From Streptomyces sp. TRM68416 (GTDB taxonomy: Bacteria; Actinomycetota; Actinomycetes; Streptomycetales; Streptomycetaceae): a stretch of 64,000 nucleotides of DNA. The position numbers and the translations under genes were made by a program. Every line of letters begins with the position of its first letter. Position 1 is the first letter of the stretch. The DNA lies in NCBI RefSeq assembly GCF_014596915.1, contig NZ_JACVWU010000016.1:1-64000 (forward strand). Direction: 5' to 3'. This document shows positions 49,550 to 57,831 of this stretch, piece by piece. The notes under the pieces were generated by a model. That model saw nothing but the letters and a program-made list of their open reading frames with translations. It had not been told where the DNA came from and did no database searches.

Positions 49550-49825
49550 CAACTGCCCCCCTCCTGTGGTCACCTGCCGATATTCCGTCACAGGCTTTAT
49601 ACCTCAACGCGCCCGCGTCGACAGCGGCGTCCCCCGAACCACCCTGGCGCCGGGGCGCGAAGTCACCGGTGTCCGAGGGTTCGTACGCCGGTTTTAGAAA
49701 GGGCTGTCGTAACTCTCGACAACTACTTCCGGCACCCCCGATGCTTCCTGGTGGCATGTACGGGACAGGTCGACGGACATGCCGATGGGGCAGGCCATCG
49801 GGAAGCATCGGGAAGCGGAGAAGTC

Positions 49826-51298
49826 ATGATCCGACGCAGAACTCTGCTGGCGGCGACGGGCGGCGCGGTCCTCGGCAGCGCACTGGCGACGGGCACCGCC
49901 CACGCGGACGCCACGATCACCGTCGACCCGGGGACGCGGTACGGCACCTGGGAGGGCTGGGGCACCTCCCTGGCCTGGTGGGGCAATGTGTTCGGCAACC
50001 GGGACGACTTCGCCGACCTGTTCTTCACCACCAAGTCGGTCACGTACAACGGCACTTCGCTGCCCGGCCTGGGCCTGAACATCGCCCGCTACAACCTGGG
50101 CGCGTGCAGCTGGAACGCCGTGAACGGCGAGACCATGGTGAAGTCGCCCAACATCCCCGCCTTCAAGCAGATCGAGGGCTTCTGGCAGGACTGGAACAAC
50201 GAGGACCCGACGTCCTCGGCCTGGAAGTGGACCGCGGACGCGGCACAGCGGGCGATGCTGGTGAAGGCCACGCAGCGGGGCGCGGTGAGCGAGCTGTTCG
50301 CCAACTCCCCCATGTGGTGGATGTGTTACAACCACAACCCCTCGGGCGCCGCGAACGGCGGCAACAACCTCCAGTCCTGGAACTACCGCCAGCACGCCTC
50401 GCACCTCGCGGCCGTCGCCCTGCGCGCACGCACGAACTGGGGCGTGAACTTCGCTACGGTCGACCCCTTCAACGAGCCCGCCTCCACCTGGTGGACCGCG
50501 ACCGGCACCCAGGAGGGCTGCCACCTGGACCCGGCGGTACAGGCGGCCGTACTCCCGTACATGAGAAGCGAGTTGGACAAGCGCGGCCTGACCGGGGTCC
50601 GCATCTCGGCATCGGACGAGACGAACTACGACACGGCCCGCTCCACCTGGTCCTCCTTCAACTCCTCCACCAAGGCCCTGGTGTCCCAGGTCAACGTGCA
50701 CGGCTACCAGGGCACCGGCGGCCGCCGCGACCTGCTCCACACGGACGTCGTGACGACCGCCGGCAAGAAGCTGTGGAACTCGGAGACGGGCGACGGCGAC
50801 GGCACCGGCCTGAGCATGGCCCGCAACCTCTGCTACGACTTCCGCTGGCTGCACCCCACGGCCTGGTGCTACTGGCAGGTCATGGACCCGACGACGGGCT
50901 GGGCGATGATCGCGTACGACGCGACGACCCTGCAGCCGACGACGGTCCAGCCGAAGTACTACGTGATGGCCCAGTTCAGCCGCCACATCCGCCCCGGAAT
51001 GACGATCCTGGACACGGGAGTCAGCTACGCGGCTGCGGCCTACGACGCAACCGCCCGCCGCCTGGTGATCGTGGCCGTGAACACCGCGACCACGGCCCAG
51101 ACCCTGACCTTCGACCTCTCCCGCTTCACGACGGTGACGGGCGGCTCGGGCGGCCTGGTCCCGCGCTGGAACACCGTGACCGGCGGCGGCGACATGTACC
51201 GCTCGTACGCGAACACGTTCCTGAGCGGAAAGTCGGTGAGCGCGACGTTCGCGGCGGGAGCGGTACAAACACTGCAGGTGGACGGAGTGACGATCTAG
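49826..51298 (+). CDS. Secreted GH30 glycoside hydrolase, probable endo-beta-1,6-galactanase
   Basis: A 490-residue exported enzyme with a Tat signal (MIRRRTLLAATGGAVLGSAL). The catalytic barrel has GWGTSLAWWGNVFG near the N-terminus, NSPMWWMCYNHNPSGA and DPFNEPASTWW (acid/base Glu), with the probable nucleophile Glu in KKLWNSETGDGDGTG. The last 100 residues form the beta-sandwich typical of GH30. The sequence best fits subfamily 5 (beta-1,6-galactanase). AAGCGGAG lies upstream of ATG 49826. It would degrade plant arabinogalactan side chains. Confidence 0.85.
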   Translation: MIRRRTLLAATGGAVLGSALATGTAHADATITVDPGTRYGTWEGWGTSLAWWGNVFGNRDDFADLFFTTKSVTYNGTSLPGLGLNIARYNLGACSWNAVNGETMVKSPNIPAFKQIEGFWQDWNNEDPTSSAWKWTADAAQRAMLVKATQRGAVSELFANSPMWWMCYNHNPSGAANGGNNLQSWNYRQHASHLAAVALRARTNWGVNFATVDPFNEPASTWWTATGTQEGCHLDPAVQAAVLPYMRSELDKRGLTGVRISASDETNYDTARSTWSSFNSSTKALVSQVNVHGYQGTGGRRDLLHTDVVTTAGKKLWNSETGDGDGTGLSMARNLCYDFRWLHPTAWCYWQVMDPTTGWAMIAYDATTLQPTTVQPKYYVMAQFSRHIRPGMTILDTGVSYAAAAYDATARRLVIVAVNTATTAQTLTFDLSRFTTVTGGSGGLVPRWNTVTGGGDMYRSYANTFLSGKSVSATFAAGAVQTLQVDGVTI

Positions 51299-51376
51299 GG
51301 CGCCACCGGGCCGCAGGGTAGGGCCTGGCCTGCGGATATCTCACCTTTGTCACCGCCGGGCAGTACGGTGTCGTGC

Positions 51377-52408
51377 ATGCGCCCCGACACGCCTGCCGAG
51401 AACGTCGACCACACCGCCGAAGCGGCACGCCTGGAGCGGACCGCCGGCCTGTATCCCGAGGACGCCGAGGCCCTGCTCCTCCAGGCCGCGGCCCACCTGG
51501 AACTGGCCGGCGACCGCCCCGCCGCGTCCGCGCTCTACGACCGCCTGCTGTCGTCCCAGGCCGCCCTGGAGAACCCCCATCTGGTCCGCGCCCTGAAGGC
51601 GTCGAACCTCTGGGAGTACGGCCACGAGGCGGAGGCCCGCGCGATCATCGACGGCATCCGCGCGTCCGCCCCGCGCGACCCGGCCCCCTGGGTGATCGTC
51701 GCGGAGGCCCTGGAGTCGCACGACGAGCTGGAGGCGGCCCAGGAGACGTTCACCCAGGGCGTCCGCCTCCTCCTGACGGGCGTGACGGAACCCCCGTACT
51801 CCACCCACCCGCTCCTCTTCGGCCGCCACCGCGTGCGCCGCATGCTCGGCGCCCCCCACGACGAGTGGGACACCTTGGCGGACACGGCCCACCTGGCCCA
51901 CGTCACCCCGACATCGGTCGTCTCCCTCGACGAACTCCACGACCCGAAGCGCGTCTGGTCCCTCGGCTCGGACAACCCGGCCGAACTGGAAGCGGAGATC
52001 TCCCGCCTGCGAGCAGAACTCGGCGCCTACCGAGAGGCCCTCTCCCGCCCCTTCCCGGTAGCCATCCTCCGCTGGCCGGCAAACGAACTGGCGGAACTGG
52101 TAGAGGCGTACCCGACCCTGGCGGCCGAGTACCCCTCCCACGAGGCACACCTGTCGACGATAGAAGCCTCCCTGCGCGAACTGGCCGCGTCCGGCACCCC
52201 CAACCTGGGCATCGTCACAGGCACGGTCCCTTCCTACGAGGCCTTCGCAGCCTCGGAGGGCGCCACCCCCGGCGACGCGTCCCTCCTCCCCCAGTACGCG
52301 ACCACGCTGGCAGCCCGGGGCCGAGCCGTGGAATGGCCGCCACAGAGGGGGACGGCGTGCTGGTGCGGCTCGGACCGGCACTACGAGGACTGCCACGGCA
52401 CGGACTGA
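51377..52408 (+). CDS. SEC-C motif protein with helical repeats
   Basis: A 343-residue cytoplasmic protein. The N-terminal half is TPR-like (ALLLQAAAHLELAGDRPAASALYD, LVRALKASNLWEYGHEAEAR). The end carries a SEC-C zinc motif, CWCGSDRHYEDCHG. SEC-C occurs in SecA and many unrelated proteins and binds metal. The function is unknown. ATG 51377 is followed by MRPDTPAENVDH. It is the last intact gene before the defence-like island. Confidence 0.82.
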   Translation: MRPDTPAENVDHTAEAARLERTAGLYPEDAEALLLQAAAHLELAGDRPAASALYDRLLSSQAALENPHLVRALKASNLWEYGHEAEARAIIDGIRASAPRDPAPWVIVAEALESHDELEAAQETFTQGVRLLLTGVTEPPYSTHPLLFGRHRVRRMLGAPHDEWDTLADTAHLAHVTPTSVVSLDELHDPKRVWSLGSDNPAELEAEISRLRAELGAYREALSRPFPVAILRWPANELAELVEAYPTLAAEYPSHEAHLSTIEASLRELAASGTPNLGIVTGTVPSYEAFAASEGATPGDASLLPQYATTLAARGRAVEWPPQRGTACWCGSDRHYEDCHGTD

Positions 52409-52458
52409 ACCAACCGTCGATACACAGCCGCGCCCCGGGCGGAAGGCTGCCGCATGCC

Positions 52459-52950
52459 TCACTCCCGATAGACAGGTGGGGTGTTGGTGTACACGTGCCC
52501 TGTAGGGGCGGTCCACGTCGAGGTGCCCGTGTGCGGATCCCGCGCAACCCGCCACCCCGGATGATGGGTCTTGAGCCGATGATGGCGTCGGCAGAGCGGC
52601 TGCAGATTGTCCGGCACCGTCTGACCGCCCCGCGCCGGATGCCGGTGGTCGAAGGGCCTGACATGGTCGAGATCGCAGCGGTGCGCGGGCATCCGGCAGC
52701 TGGGAAAGGCGCAGTACTGGTCGCGGGCGATGACCTGGCGCTCCGTCTCGGCGGTCGGCCGGTAGGTCGTCGGATCGGTCTTCACCAGAAGACCGATCTC
52801 CGGCTGCGTCAGCAGCCGCCGCCAGACAGTGCCCGGCGCGAACGCCACCTCGCGGGCCTGCCCGGCGGTGATCGGCCCGCACCCCTTCAGCTCGGCCGGC
52901 CCGTCGTCCGCGCCCAGCAGAATGTCGAAGGGGACGGTCACCTGAACCAC
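52459..52950 (-). pseudogene. 5'-truncated HNH endonuclease (DUF222/13E12-type)
   Basis: The 163-residue remnant keeps the C-terminal HNH domain (CAFPSCRMPAHRCDLDHVRP, NLQPLCRRHHRLK) and a short preceding segment but lacks the roughly 200-residue DUF222 part found in this family. No in-frame continuation of that kind exists upstream (52951-53100). It lies where the island begins, so an insertion or deletion probably removed its 5' half. Confidence 0.75.
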
Positions 52951-53103
52951 TGCCGCAGCACGCCCCGACCGGCCACCCGCCTCTCCGGGCCGCCCGCTCG
53001 CTTCTCCCCCGTGCTGGAGCGGGCCGGGTCACGGGTCGGCCGCAGGCCGATCGCCGAAGGCGACGCGTGCCCCGTCACCTCCAGGCGCCGGCAGAATTGC
53101 CCT

Positions 53104-53550
53104 GTGCTGCCTCACGTCGTCCCGTCCTCCCCTTCCGTCTCCGCTCGGATGAGCAAGCAGGGCTCCCGAGACACGGAGCCGGAGGTAGCGGTGCGACGCC
53201 TCCTGCACGCTGCGGGCATGCGGTACCGAGTGAACGTCCCCGTACCGGGCATGCCGCGCCGCACGATCGACGTCGTCTTCCCCAAGGCCAAGATCGCGGT
53301 CTTCATGGACGGCTGCTTCTGGCACGGCTGCCCCGAGCACGCCACGCAGCCCAAGTCGAACGCGGAGTGGTGGCGTCAGAAGCTGGACCGCAACATGGCG
53401 CGGGACGTGGAAACCACCGAGCACCTCACGACAGCCGGGTGGGAAGTGCTGCGCTTCTGGGAGCATGAGGTGCCAGAAGTTGTGGCTCGGCGCGTCGCGG
53501 CAGCGGTCGAGCGGCGGCGAGCCCAACAGGTACGGGGGAGGATTCGTTGA
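53104..53550 (+). CDS. vsr: Very-short-patch-repair (Vsr) endonuclease
   Basis: A 148-residue endonuclease with the N-terminal SVSARMSKQGSRDTEPEVAV (equivalent to the family RSxxMSxIxxKDTxPE), the catalytic Asp in TIDVVFPKAKIAVFMDGCFW, and HGCPEH followed by W and H residues. It nicks at T:G mismatches from deaminated 5-methylcytosine. GTG 53104 is preferred because ATG 53149 would remove the conserved SARMSK segment. The TGA stop overlaps the methyltransferase TTG start (TTGA). First gene of the vsr-MTase-MTase operon. Confidence 0.9.
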   Translation: MLPHVVPSSPSVSARMSKQGSRDTEPEVAVRRLLHAAGMRYRVNVPVPGMPRRTIDVVFPKAKIAVFMDGCFWHGCPEHATQPKSNAEWWRQKLDRNMARDVETTEHLTTAGWEVLRFWEHEVPEVVARRVAAAVERRRAQQVRGRIR

Positions 53551-54557
53551 GCAAGCTCACCTTTGTCGACGTGTGCTCGGGGGCGGGCGGACTCGCCCTG
53601 GGGCTGGAGCGGGCCGGCTTCGAGCCGAGGCTGCTGCTCGACGAGGACAACGACGCCGTCACGACTCTGCGGGCCAACCGACCGCGGTGGAACGTTCTGC
53701 ACACCGACCTGATCGACTTCGATCCGGCCGAGCACCCGGTGAGCCACGACGTGGACCTCCTTGCCGCGAGTCCGCCGCGGGTGAAGTCGAATGCGACCGT
53801 GGGGCGGGCGGACTCAGGGATGGAGGAACGTCTCCTGGAGGCCACGGTCTATCTCGTCCATGCGATCAGGCCTCGGGCGGTGCTCATCGAGAACGTGCCC
53901 GGCCTCGCCCACTCGGACGAGCACCAACGGTTCCGTGACTTCGCCCGGGCCGAACTTGCCCATCTGGGATACGAGTTCACTTGGTTCGTCATGAACGCTG
54001 TCGACTTCGGCGTACCGCAGAATCGAAAGCAGGGCATCCTGGTAGCGGTCGAAAGGCAGCGGGCCGCGGCCTTCCGACCGCCGACACCCGCTGTGCAGGA
54101 ACCGACGACCGTCGGTGCCGCACTGGAGTCCTCGATGGCCTCACGGGGTTGGCGGGACGCCGCTCGCTGGGCCGCCCAAGCCGACCAACCGGCTCCGACC
54201 CTCGTCGGCGGCTCGAAGAACCGAGGCGGCGCCGACCTCGGCCCGACCGGGGCGAAGCGGAAGTGGGCGACCATGGGCGTCAACGCTCACACAGTGGGCG
54301 ACCAGGTTCCCGGCCCGGATTTCGTGTGGGACCCCGAGCTCGGCAGGGACAACATGGTGAAGATCACGGTCGAACAGGCCGCGCTGCTCCAGGGCTTCCC
54401 CGAATCGTGGGAAATCTCCGGGCGCAAGACCTCCCGGTACCGCCAGGTCGGACACGCGACACCACCGCCTGTCGGGGAGGCGCTGGGACGGGCCGTCGCC
54501 CAAGCACTGGTTGGTGATCCAGCGATCTTCGTTGCCGGCTACACTTCCGCCACATGA
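53547..54557 (+). CDS. C5-cytosine methyltransferase-like protein lacking the catalytic Cys
   Basis: A 336-residue protein of the Dcm fold, starting TTG 53547. Motif I is VDVCSGAGGLALGL. Motif IV, normally PCQ, reads ASPPRVKSNAT: Arg78 replaces the nucleophile Cys. Motif VI ENV is intact (ENV 115-117 in AVLIENVPGL). Motif VIII is VPQNRKQGILV and motifs IX/X are ITVEQAALLQGFPESW and VGHATPPPVGEALG. On this basis it should not methylate alone. The next gene (4-bp ATGA overlap) has the Cys but an altered ENV, so the pair may work as a heterodimer. It could also be a DNA-binding specificity subunit. Confidence 0.88.
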   Translation: MSKLTFVDVCSGAGGLALGLERAGFEPRLLLDEDNDAVTTLRANRPRWNVLHTDLIDFDPAEHPVSHDVDLLAASPPRVKSNATVGRADSGMEERLLEATVYLVHAIRPRAVLIENVPGLAHSDEHQRFRDFARAELAHLGYEFTWFVMNAVDFGVPQNRKQGILVAVERQRAAAFRPPTPAVQEPTTVGAALESSMASRGWRDAARWAAQADQPAPTLVGGSKNRGGADLGPTGAKRKWATMGVNAHTVGDQVPGPDFVWDPELGRDNMVKITVEQAALLQGFPESWEISGRKTSRYRQVGHATPPPVGEALGRAVAQALVGDPAIFVAGYTSAT

Positions 54558-55927
54558 CCAGCACGGCGCCCCACCAGTCCATCCTCGACAAGCCTTTTGT
54601 CCTGGATCTCTTCGCGGGACCTGGAGGACTGGACGTCGCCGGACACGCGCTCGACATCCCCAGCCTCGGCATCGAGTGGGACAAGAGCGCGTGCCTCACC
54701 CGCTACGCGGCCGGGCTGGACACTCTGCACGCCGATGTGAGTGCCGTGCGCAGGGATTCCTTCGAGTCGCTGCCGCCGGAGATCAACGTGCTCGCCGGCG
54801 GGCCTCCTTGCCAGACCTACTCAGTGGCCGGGCACGGCGCCGGACGCAAGAACCTGGAGAAGGTCAAGGGGTACATCGAGAGACTGACCGCGGGCGAGTC
54901 CGACGAGGCGATCGACGAGGAGCTGAAGAGTCTCAGCGACCCTCGCACCGCGCTGGTCCTCGAACCCCTCCGGTATGCCATTCAAGCGACCAGGAGCCCG
55001 AACCGGGAGAACCGGCCCTACGACGTCATCGTCCTGGAACAGGTTCCCGCGGTCGAAGAGCTCTGGCACCACTACGCCAAAGTGCTGCAGGAGACAGGGC
55101 TCCCCGACGGCACGAAGTACAAGGTCGTCGTGGGCGTCCTCGACACCGAGACCTACGGGGTGCCCCAGAAGCGATCCCGCGCCGTACTGATCGCCCGACG
55201 CAAAGGACTCGACGCGCCTTCGCTCCCCACTCCCACCCACCGTTCCTACGACGCGAAGGAATGGAACCGGAGGATCGACGGCGACGCCCCTTCGGACCAG
55301 GCCCGTCAGCCCACGCTCGACGAGGGAATGGCGTCGCCGGGGCCCACGGAGCGCCGCGAGACCGTGGACGACGGTCTGCGGCCCTGGAAGTCGATGGGTG
55401 ACGTACTCGCCGACCCGGTGGGCGGGCATCCCGGTCGCGCGACCCCTTTCCTGGTCCGTTCGAACTACGGCAGCTCCGGAGTCTCGGGGAGGCGCGGAGT
55501 CCGCAGCGACCGGCAACCCGCGTTCACCGTCACAGGTCGTATCTCCCGCTTCGTGGTCTTCCACTACCTGAACGCGGACACCGTCTACGAGGGCCCACGG
55601 TTCAGCATGAACGAGGCGGGGATGCTGCAGAGCTTCCCGCCGGACTATCCGTGGTCCGGCAAGGCACAGGCCCAGCAGGTGGGCAATGCCGTACCTCCCC
55701 TGTTCGGGGCGCATCTGCTGAGCGCCGCGCTCGGTCTCCCCGCGCCGGATCCGAAGGTCTTGCGGGAGCCGTGGCGGCCGGCCTCGGAAGAGAAGCGGGC
55801 GAAACTGAGAAGCCACGGCTGCGGGGCCCCCGACGACTGCACCCCTCGATGCCCTCGGTCCGAGGACCAGGTACCGCCTCCGTCTTCCGAGCGCCCTCGT
55901 AAGAACAAGAAGGCGCCGGCGAAGTAG
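54554..55927 (+). CDS. C5-cytosine DNA methyltransferase
   Basis: A 457-residue protein. Motif I is VLDLFAGPGGLDVAGHAL and motif IV is AGGPPCQTYSVAG with Cys86. Motif VI reads LEQVPAV (Glu162-Gln163-Val164) where ENV is usual. Motif VIII is VPQKRSRAVLIA, then a variable target-recognition region (about 225-330), and motifs IX/X are FSMNEAGMLQSFPPDYPW and QVGNAVPPLFG. It has a basic tail with several Cys (GCGAPDDCTPRC). An insert of about 55 residues separates motifs IV and VI. Coupled to the preceding dead paralogue. It probably protects or marks a sequence for the island's nucleases; the target is unknown. Confidence 0.92.
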   Translation: MTSTAPHQSILDKPFVLDLFAGPGGLDVAGHALDIPSLGIEWDKSACLTRYAAGLDTLHADVSAVRRDSFESLPPEINVLAGGPPCQTYSVAGHGAGRKNLEKVKGYIERLTAGESDEAIDEELKSLSDPRTALVLEPLRYAIQATRSPNRENRPYDVIVLEQVPAVEELWHHYAKVLQETGLPDGTKYKVVVGVLDTETYGVPQKRSRAVLIARRKGLDAPSLPTPTHRSYDAKEWNRRIDGDAPSDQARQPTLDEGMASPGPTERRETVDDGLRPWKSMGDVLADPVGGHPGRATPFLVRSNYGSSGVSGRRGVRSDRQPAFTVTGRISRFVVFHYLNADTVYEGPRFSMNEAGMLQSFPPDYPWSGKAQAQQVGNAVPPLFGAHLLSAALGLPAPDPKVLREPWRPASEEKRAKLRSHGCGAPDDCTPRCPRSEDQVPPPSSERPRKNKKAPAK

Positions 55928-55948
55928 CCCCGCGAGCCGGGCGTCGGG

Positions 55949-56833
55949 TCAATCCGCGGTCGTCCTGCCTCTGACCGGCGCGGTCTCGAACAGCTCGGCG
56001 AAGTAGTCGGTGAGCGCGGCCACGGAAGCCTCCGAGACGGGCTCCTCGTCGGGCCCCTCGGGAAGCCCGTGGCGCGCCACCGGCGGCGCCGATCCCCCCT
56101 GCGCGATCGCGATCCAGTCCCGCAGACGAGAAGGGTCCCTGGGTTCGTCCTGTGCGAGGACGTCGTAGATCAGAGTCGCTCCGGCCGCGTTGATCGCGAT
56201 GCCGAGGCCGTTGACCTCACGTCCTGTGGAGACCAATCCGCGCTTCACGAGCTGGACCAGGGCCTGGGCGGTGGGGCGGTGGTCGATCAGGTCGTTCCGC
56301 AGAATCGTGTGGATGAGGTCCTGGTTCCCGCAGGCGATCTCGACCGGTTCGTAGTCCGGCCCGTTTCGGAAGAGCTCTGCCGCCCACCACAGACGGGAAA
56401 AGCACTGACGGTCCGCGGGGCCTCGGAATCGCTCAGCGGCGATGCGCCTCACCGGCCTGTCCGCCGTCGGCTTCGACAGATGACGCCAAGCGACATAGTC
56501 GGGAGCGACCGCCAGGGCGATGTGGTTCCACAGACGCTTGTCCGCCGCCTCTCGCCGCGTCAGGCGCAGCGTGGCATGGAGGCGCGGTGCGAGCCACGCG
56601 TCGGCTCGGGTGCGGTCCTCCCGGAACTCGAACATGGCGTCTTCCACCAGGCTCCGGACCGGTTCGACGAACCACCTGGCGTCGTCCTCGGGAAGCGGAT
56701 CGACGACCTTGGCAAGATCGATCCCCTCGTGCACCTGTTCGGCTCTGAGTAGCTCCTCCGTGAGAAACGTATCGGCATCCGAGGTGGCGAGCAGGGCCAG
56801 CCGTCCCGGTACGTGGTTCGGTGCGGGGATCAC
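55949..56833 (-). CDS. DUF6339 family protein
   Basis: A 294-residue protein that I recognise only as DUF6339-like. It is mostly helical, with features such as WLAPRLHATLRLTRREAADKRLWNHIALAV, CFSRLWWAAELFRNGPDYEP and AQALVQLVKRGLVSTGREVN. No nuclease or ATPase motif is visible. It starts with GTG 56833 overlapping the stop of the upstream gene (GTGA), so it is the third gene of an operon with the 332-residue protein and the HTH-GHKL ATPase. Convergent with the methyltransferase operon, 21 bp apart. Confidence 0.78.
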   Translation of the reverse strand: MIPAPNHVPGRLALLATSDADTFLTEELLRAEQVHEGIDLAKVVDPLPEDDARWFVEPVRSLVEDAMFEFREDRTRADAWLAPRLHATLRLTRREAADKRLWNHIALAVAPDYVAWRHLSKPTADRPVRRIAAERFRGPADRQCFSRLWWAAELFRNGPDYEPVEIACGNQDLIHTILRNDLIDHRPTAQALVQLVKRGLVSTGREVNGLGIAINAAGATLIYDVLAQDEPRDPSRLRDWIAIAQGGSAPPVARHGLPEGPDEEPVSEASVAALTDYFAELFETAPVRGRTTAD

Positions 56834-57828
56834 GTCTCACTCTCTCGGTTCATCTGTTCGAGACTGCGGATGGCATAGGCGAGCGCCTTGGTGGCATCCG
56901 CGCGGCGGGCCGCCGCGTAGTGGATGCGGGTCTGCAGCTCCGCCCAACCCGACTCGCCGGTGCGGCGGCGGTGCACCTGTCGCAGGGCTTCCTCGACGTG
57001 CACACCGGGGATCACGTCCGGGAGCATCTCCCGCAGCACCTCGCCCTGCCAGTCGGTCGGAAAGACCGGGCCGCCGCCGGGCTCCACCTCCAGATCACCG
57101 ATGGCACCGTGGAACACCGCGGTCCAGACGTCTGTGGCCATCTGAGCGACCAGGAGATCGCGCACCCTGCTGTCGACACCCGACGCGTTGCTGTCCAGCA
57201 GCCCCATGATCCCTTCGACGTCGGTGTTCACGTAGACGGTGGGGATCCTGGCCGAGACGTCCACGATCCAGGGGACGTCGGAGCAAGCCCGCAGCATCTC
57301 CCGTGCGCTCTTCGTGAACGAGGCCCTCTGGACGTCCAGTCGGAGTCCGTTGACCGGCTCGTCGGAGACCGTGTCGACGGTCCAGCTCCGGTCGGTCTCG
57401 GCGATCGACCGTCCTGATACGCCGTCCACGGTCCCCACGGCGTGGACGGCGAGGGATGCCCGTCCCAGGTGGTCGTCACGGAGGACCTTCAGGGTGCCGG
57501 ACCAGTCCAGGCCGCCCTCCGTGTCGCGCGCGAGGTCCACGGACGTACGCACGTTGGTCTCGCCGTCCGTCAGTACGGCGAGGACGCGGAGGTCGGACCA
57601 GGCCGCGTCCGGAGCGTTCGCCCCGGGAGGGAGCGTTGCCGAGAGGGCGATCGTGGCACTGACCCAGTCGGTGTGGCCCGCGACGCCCAGTGCGACCGAC
57701 TGCTGCAGAGTGGAGTAGGCGGTGGTCTCCAGCGGATCGCGGGTGCCGTCGGGAAGGTCGAGGGCGACCGAGGTCACTCTGAGCGCGATCGGTCGGTTGA
57801 GCCTCTTGTACGGATAGAACTTCCTCAC
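56830..57828 (-). CDS. Unrecognised protein of a GHKL ATPase operon
   Basis: A 332-residue protein with no motif I can name. The N-terminal half (about 1-150) is beta-rich (RPIALRVTSVALDLPDG, WVSATIALSATLPPG, DLRVLAVLTDGETNVRTSVDLAR) and could bind DNA or a partner. The C-terminal part (about 170-330) is helical, with SARIPTVYVNTDVEGIMGLL, LLVAQMATDVWTAVFHG and RRADATKALAYAIRSLEQM. It starts ATG 57828, 3 bp after the ATPase stop, and overlaps the DUF6339 gene. Context suggests a partner of the ATPase. Confidence 0.75.
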   Translation of the reverse strand: MRKFYPYKRLNRPIALRVTSVALDLPDGTRDPLETTAYSTLQQSVALGVAGHTDWVSATIALSATLPPGANAPDAAWSDLRVLAVLTDGETNVRTSVDLARDTEGGLDWSGTLKVLRDDHLGRASLAVHAVGTVDGVSGRSIAETDRSWTVDTVSDEPVNGLRLDVQRASFTKSAREMLRACSDVPWIVDVSARIPTVYVNTDVEGIMGLLDSNASGVDSRVRDLLVAQMATDVWTAVFHGAIGDLEVEPGGGPVFPTDWQGEVLREMLPDVIPGVHVEEALRQVHRRRTGESGWAELQTRIHYAAARRADATKALAYAIRSLEQMNRESET

Positions 57829-57831
57829 GTC

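Noticed and set aside
53547..54557. Sequencing error as the cause of the missing Cys in the first methyltransferase
   Set aside because: Motif IV is in frame with both sides conserved; a single Cys-to-Arg change with altered neighbours (PPRVKS) is more like a real paralogue, though orthologues should be checked.
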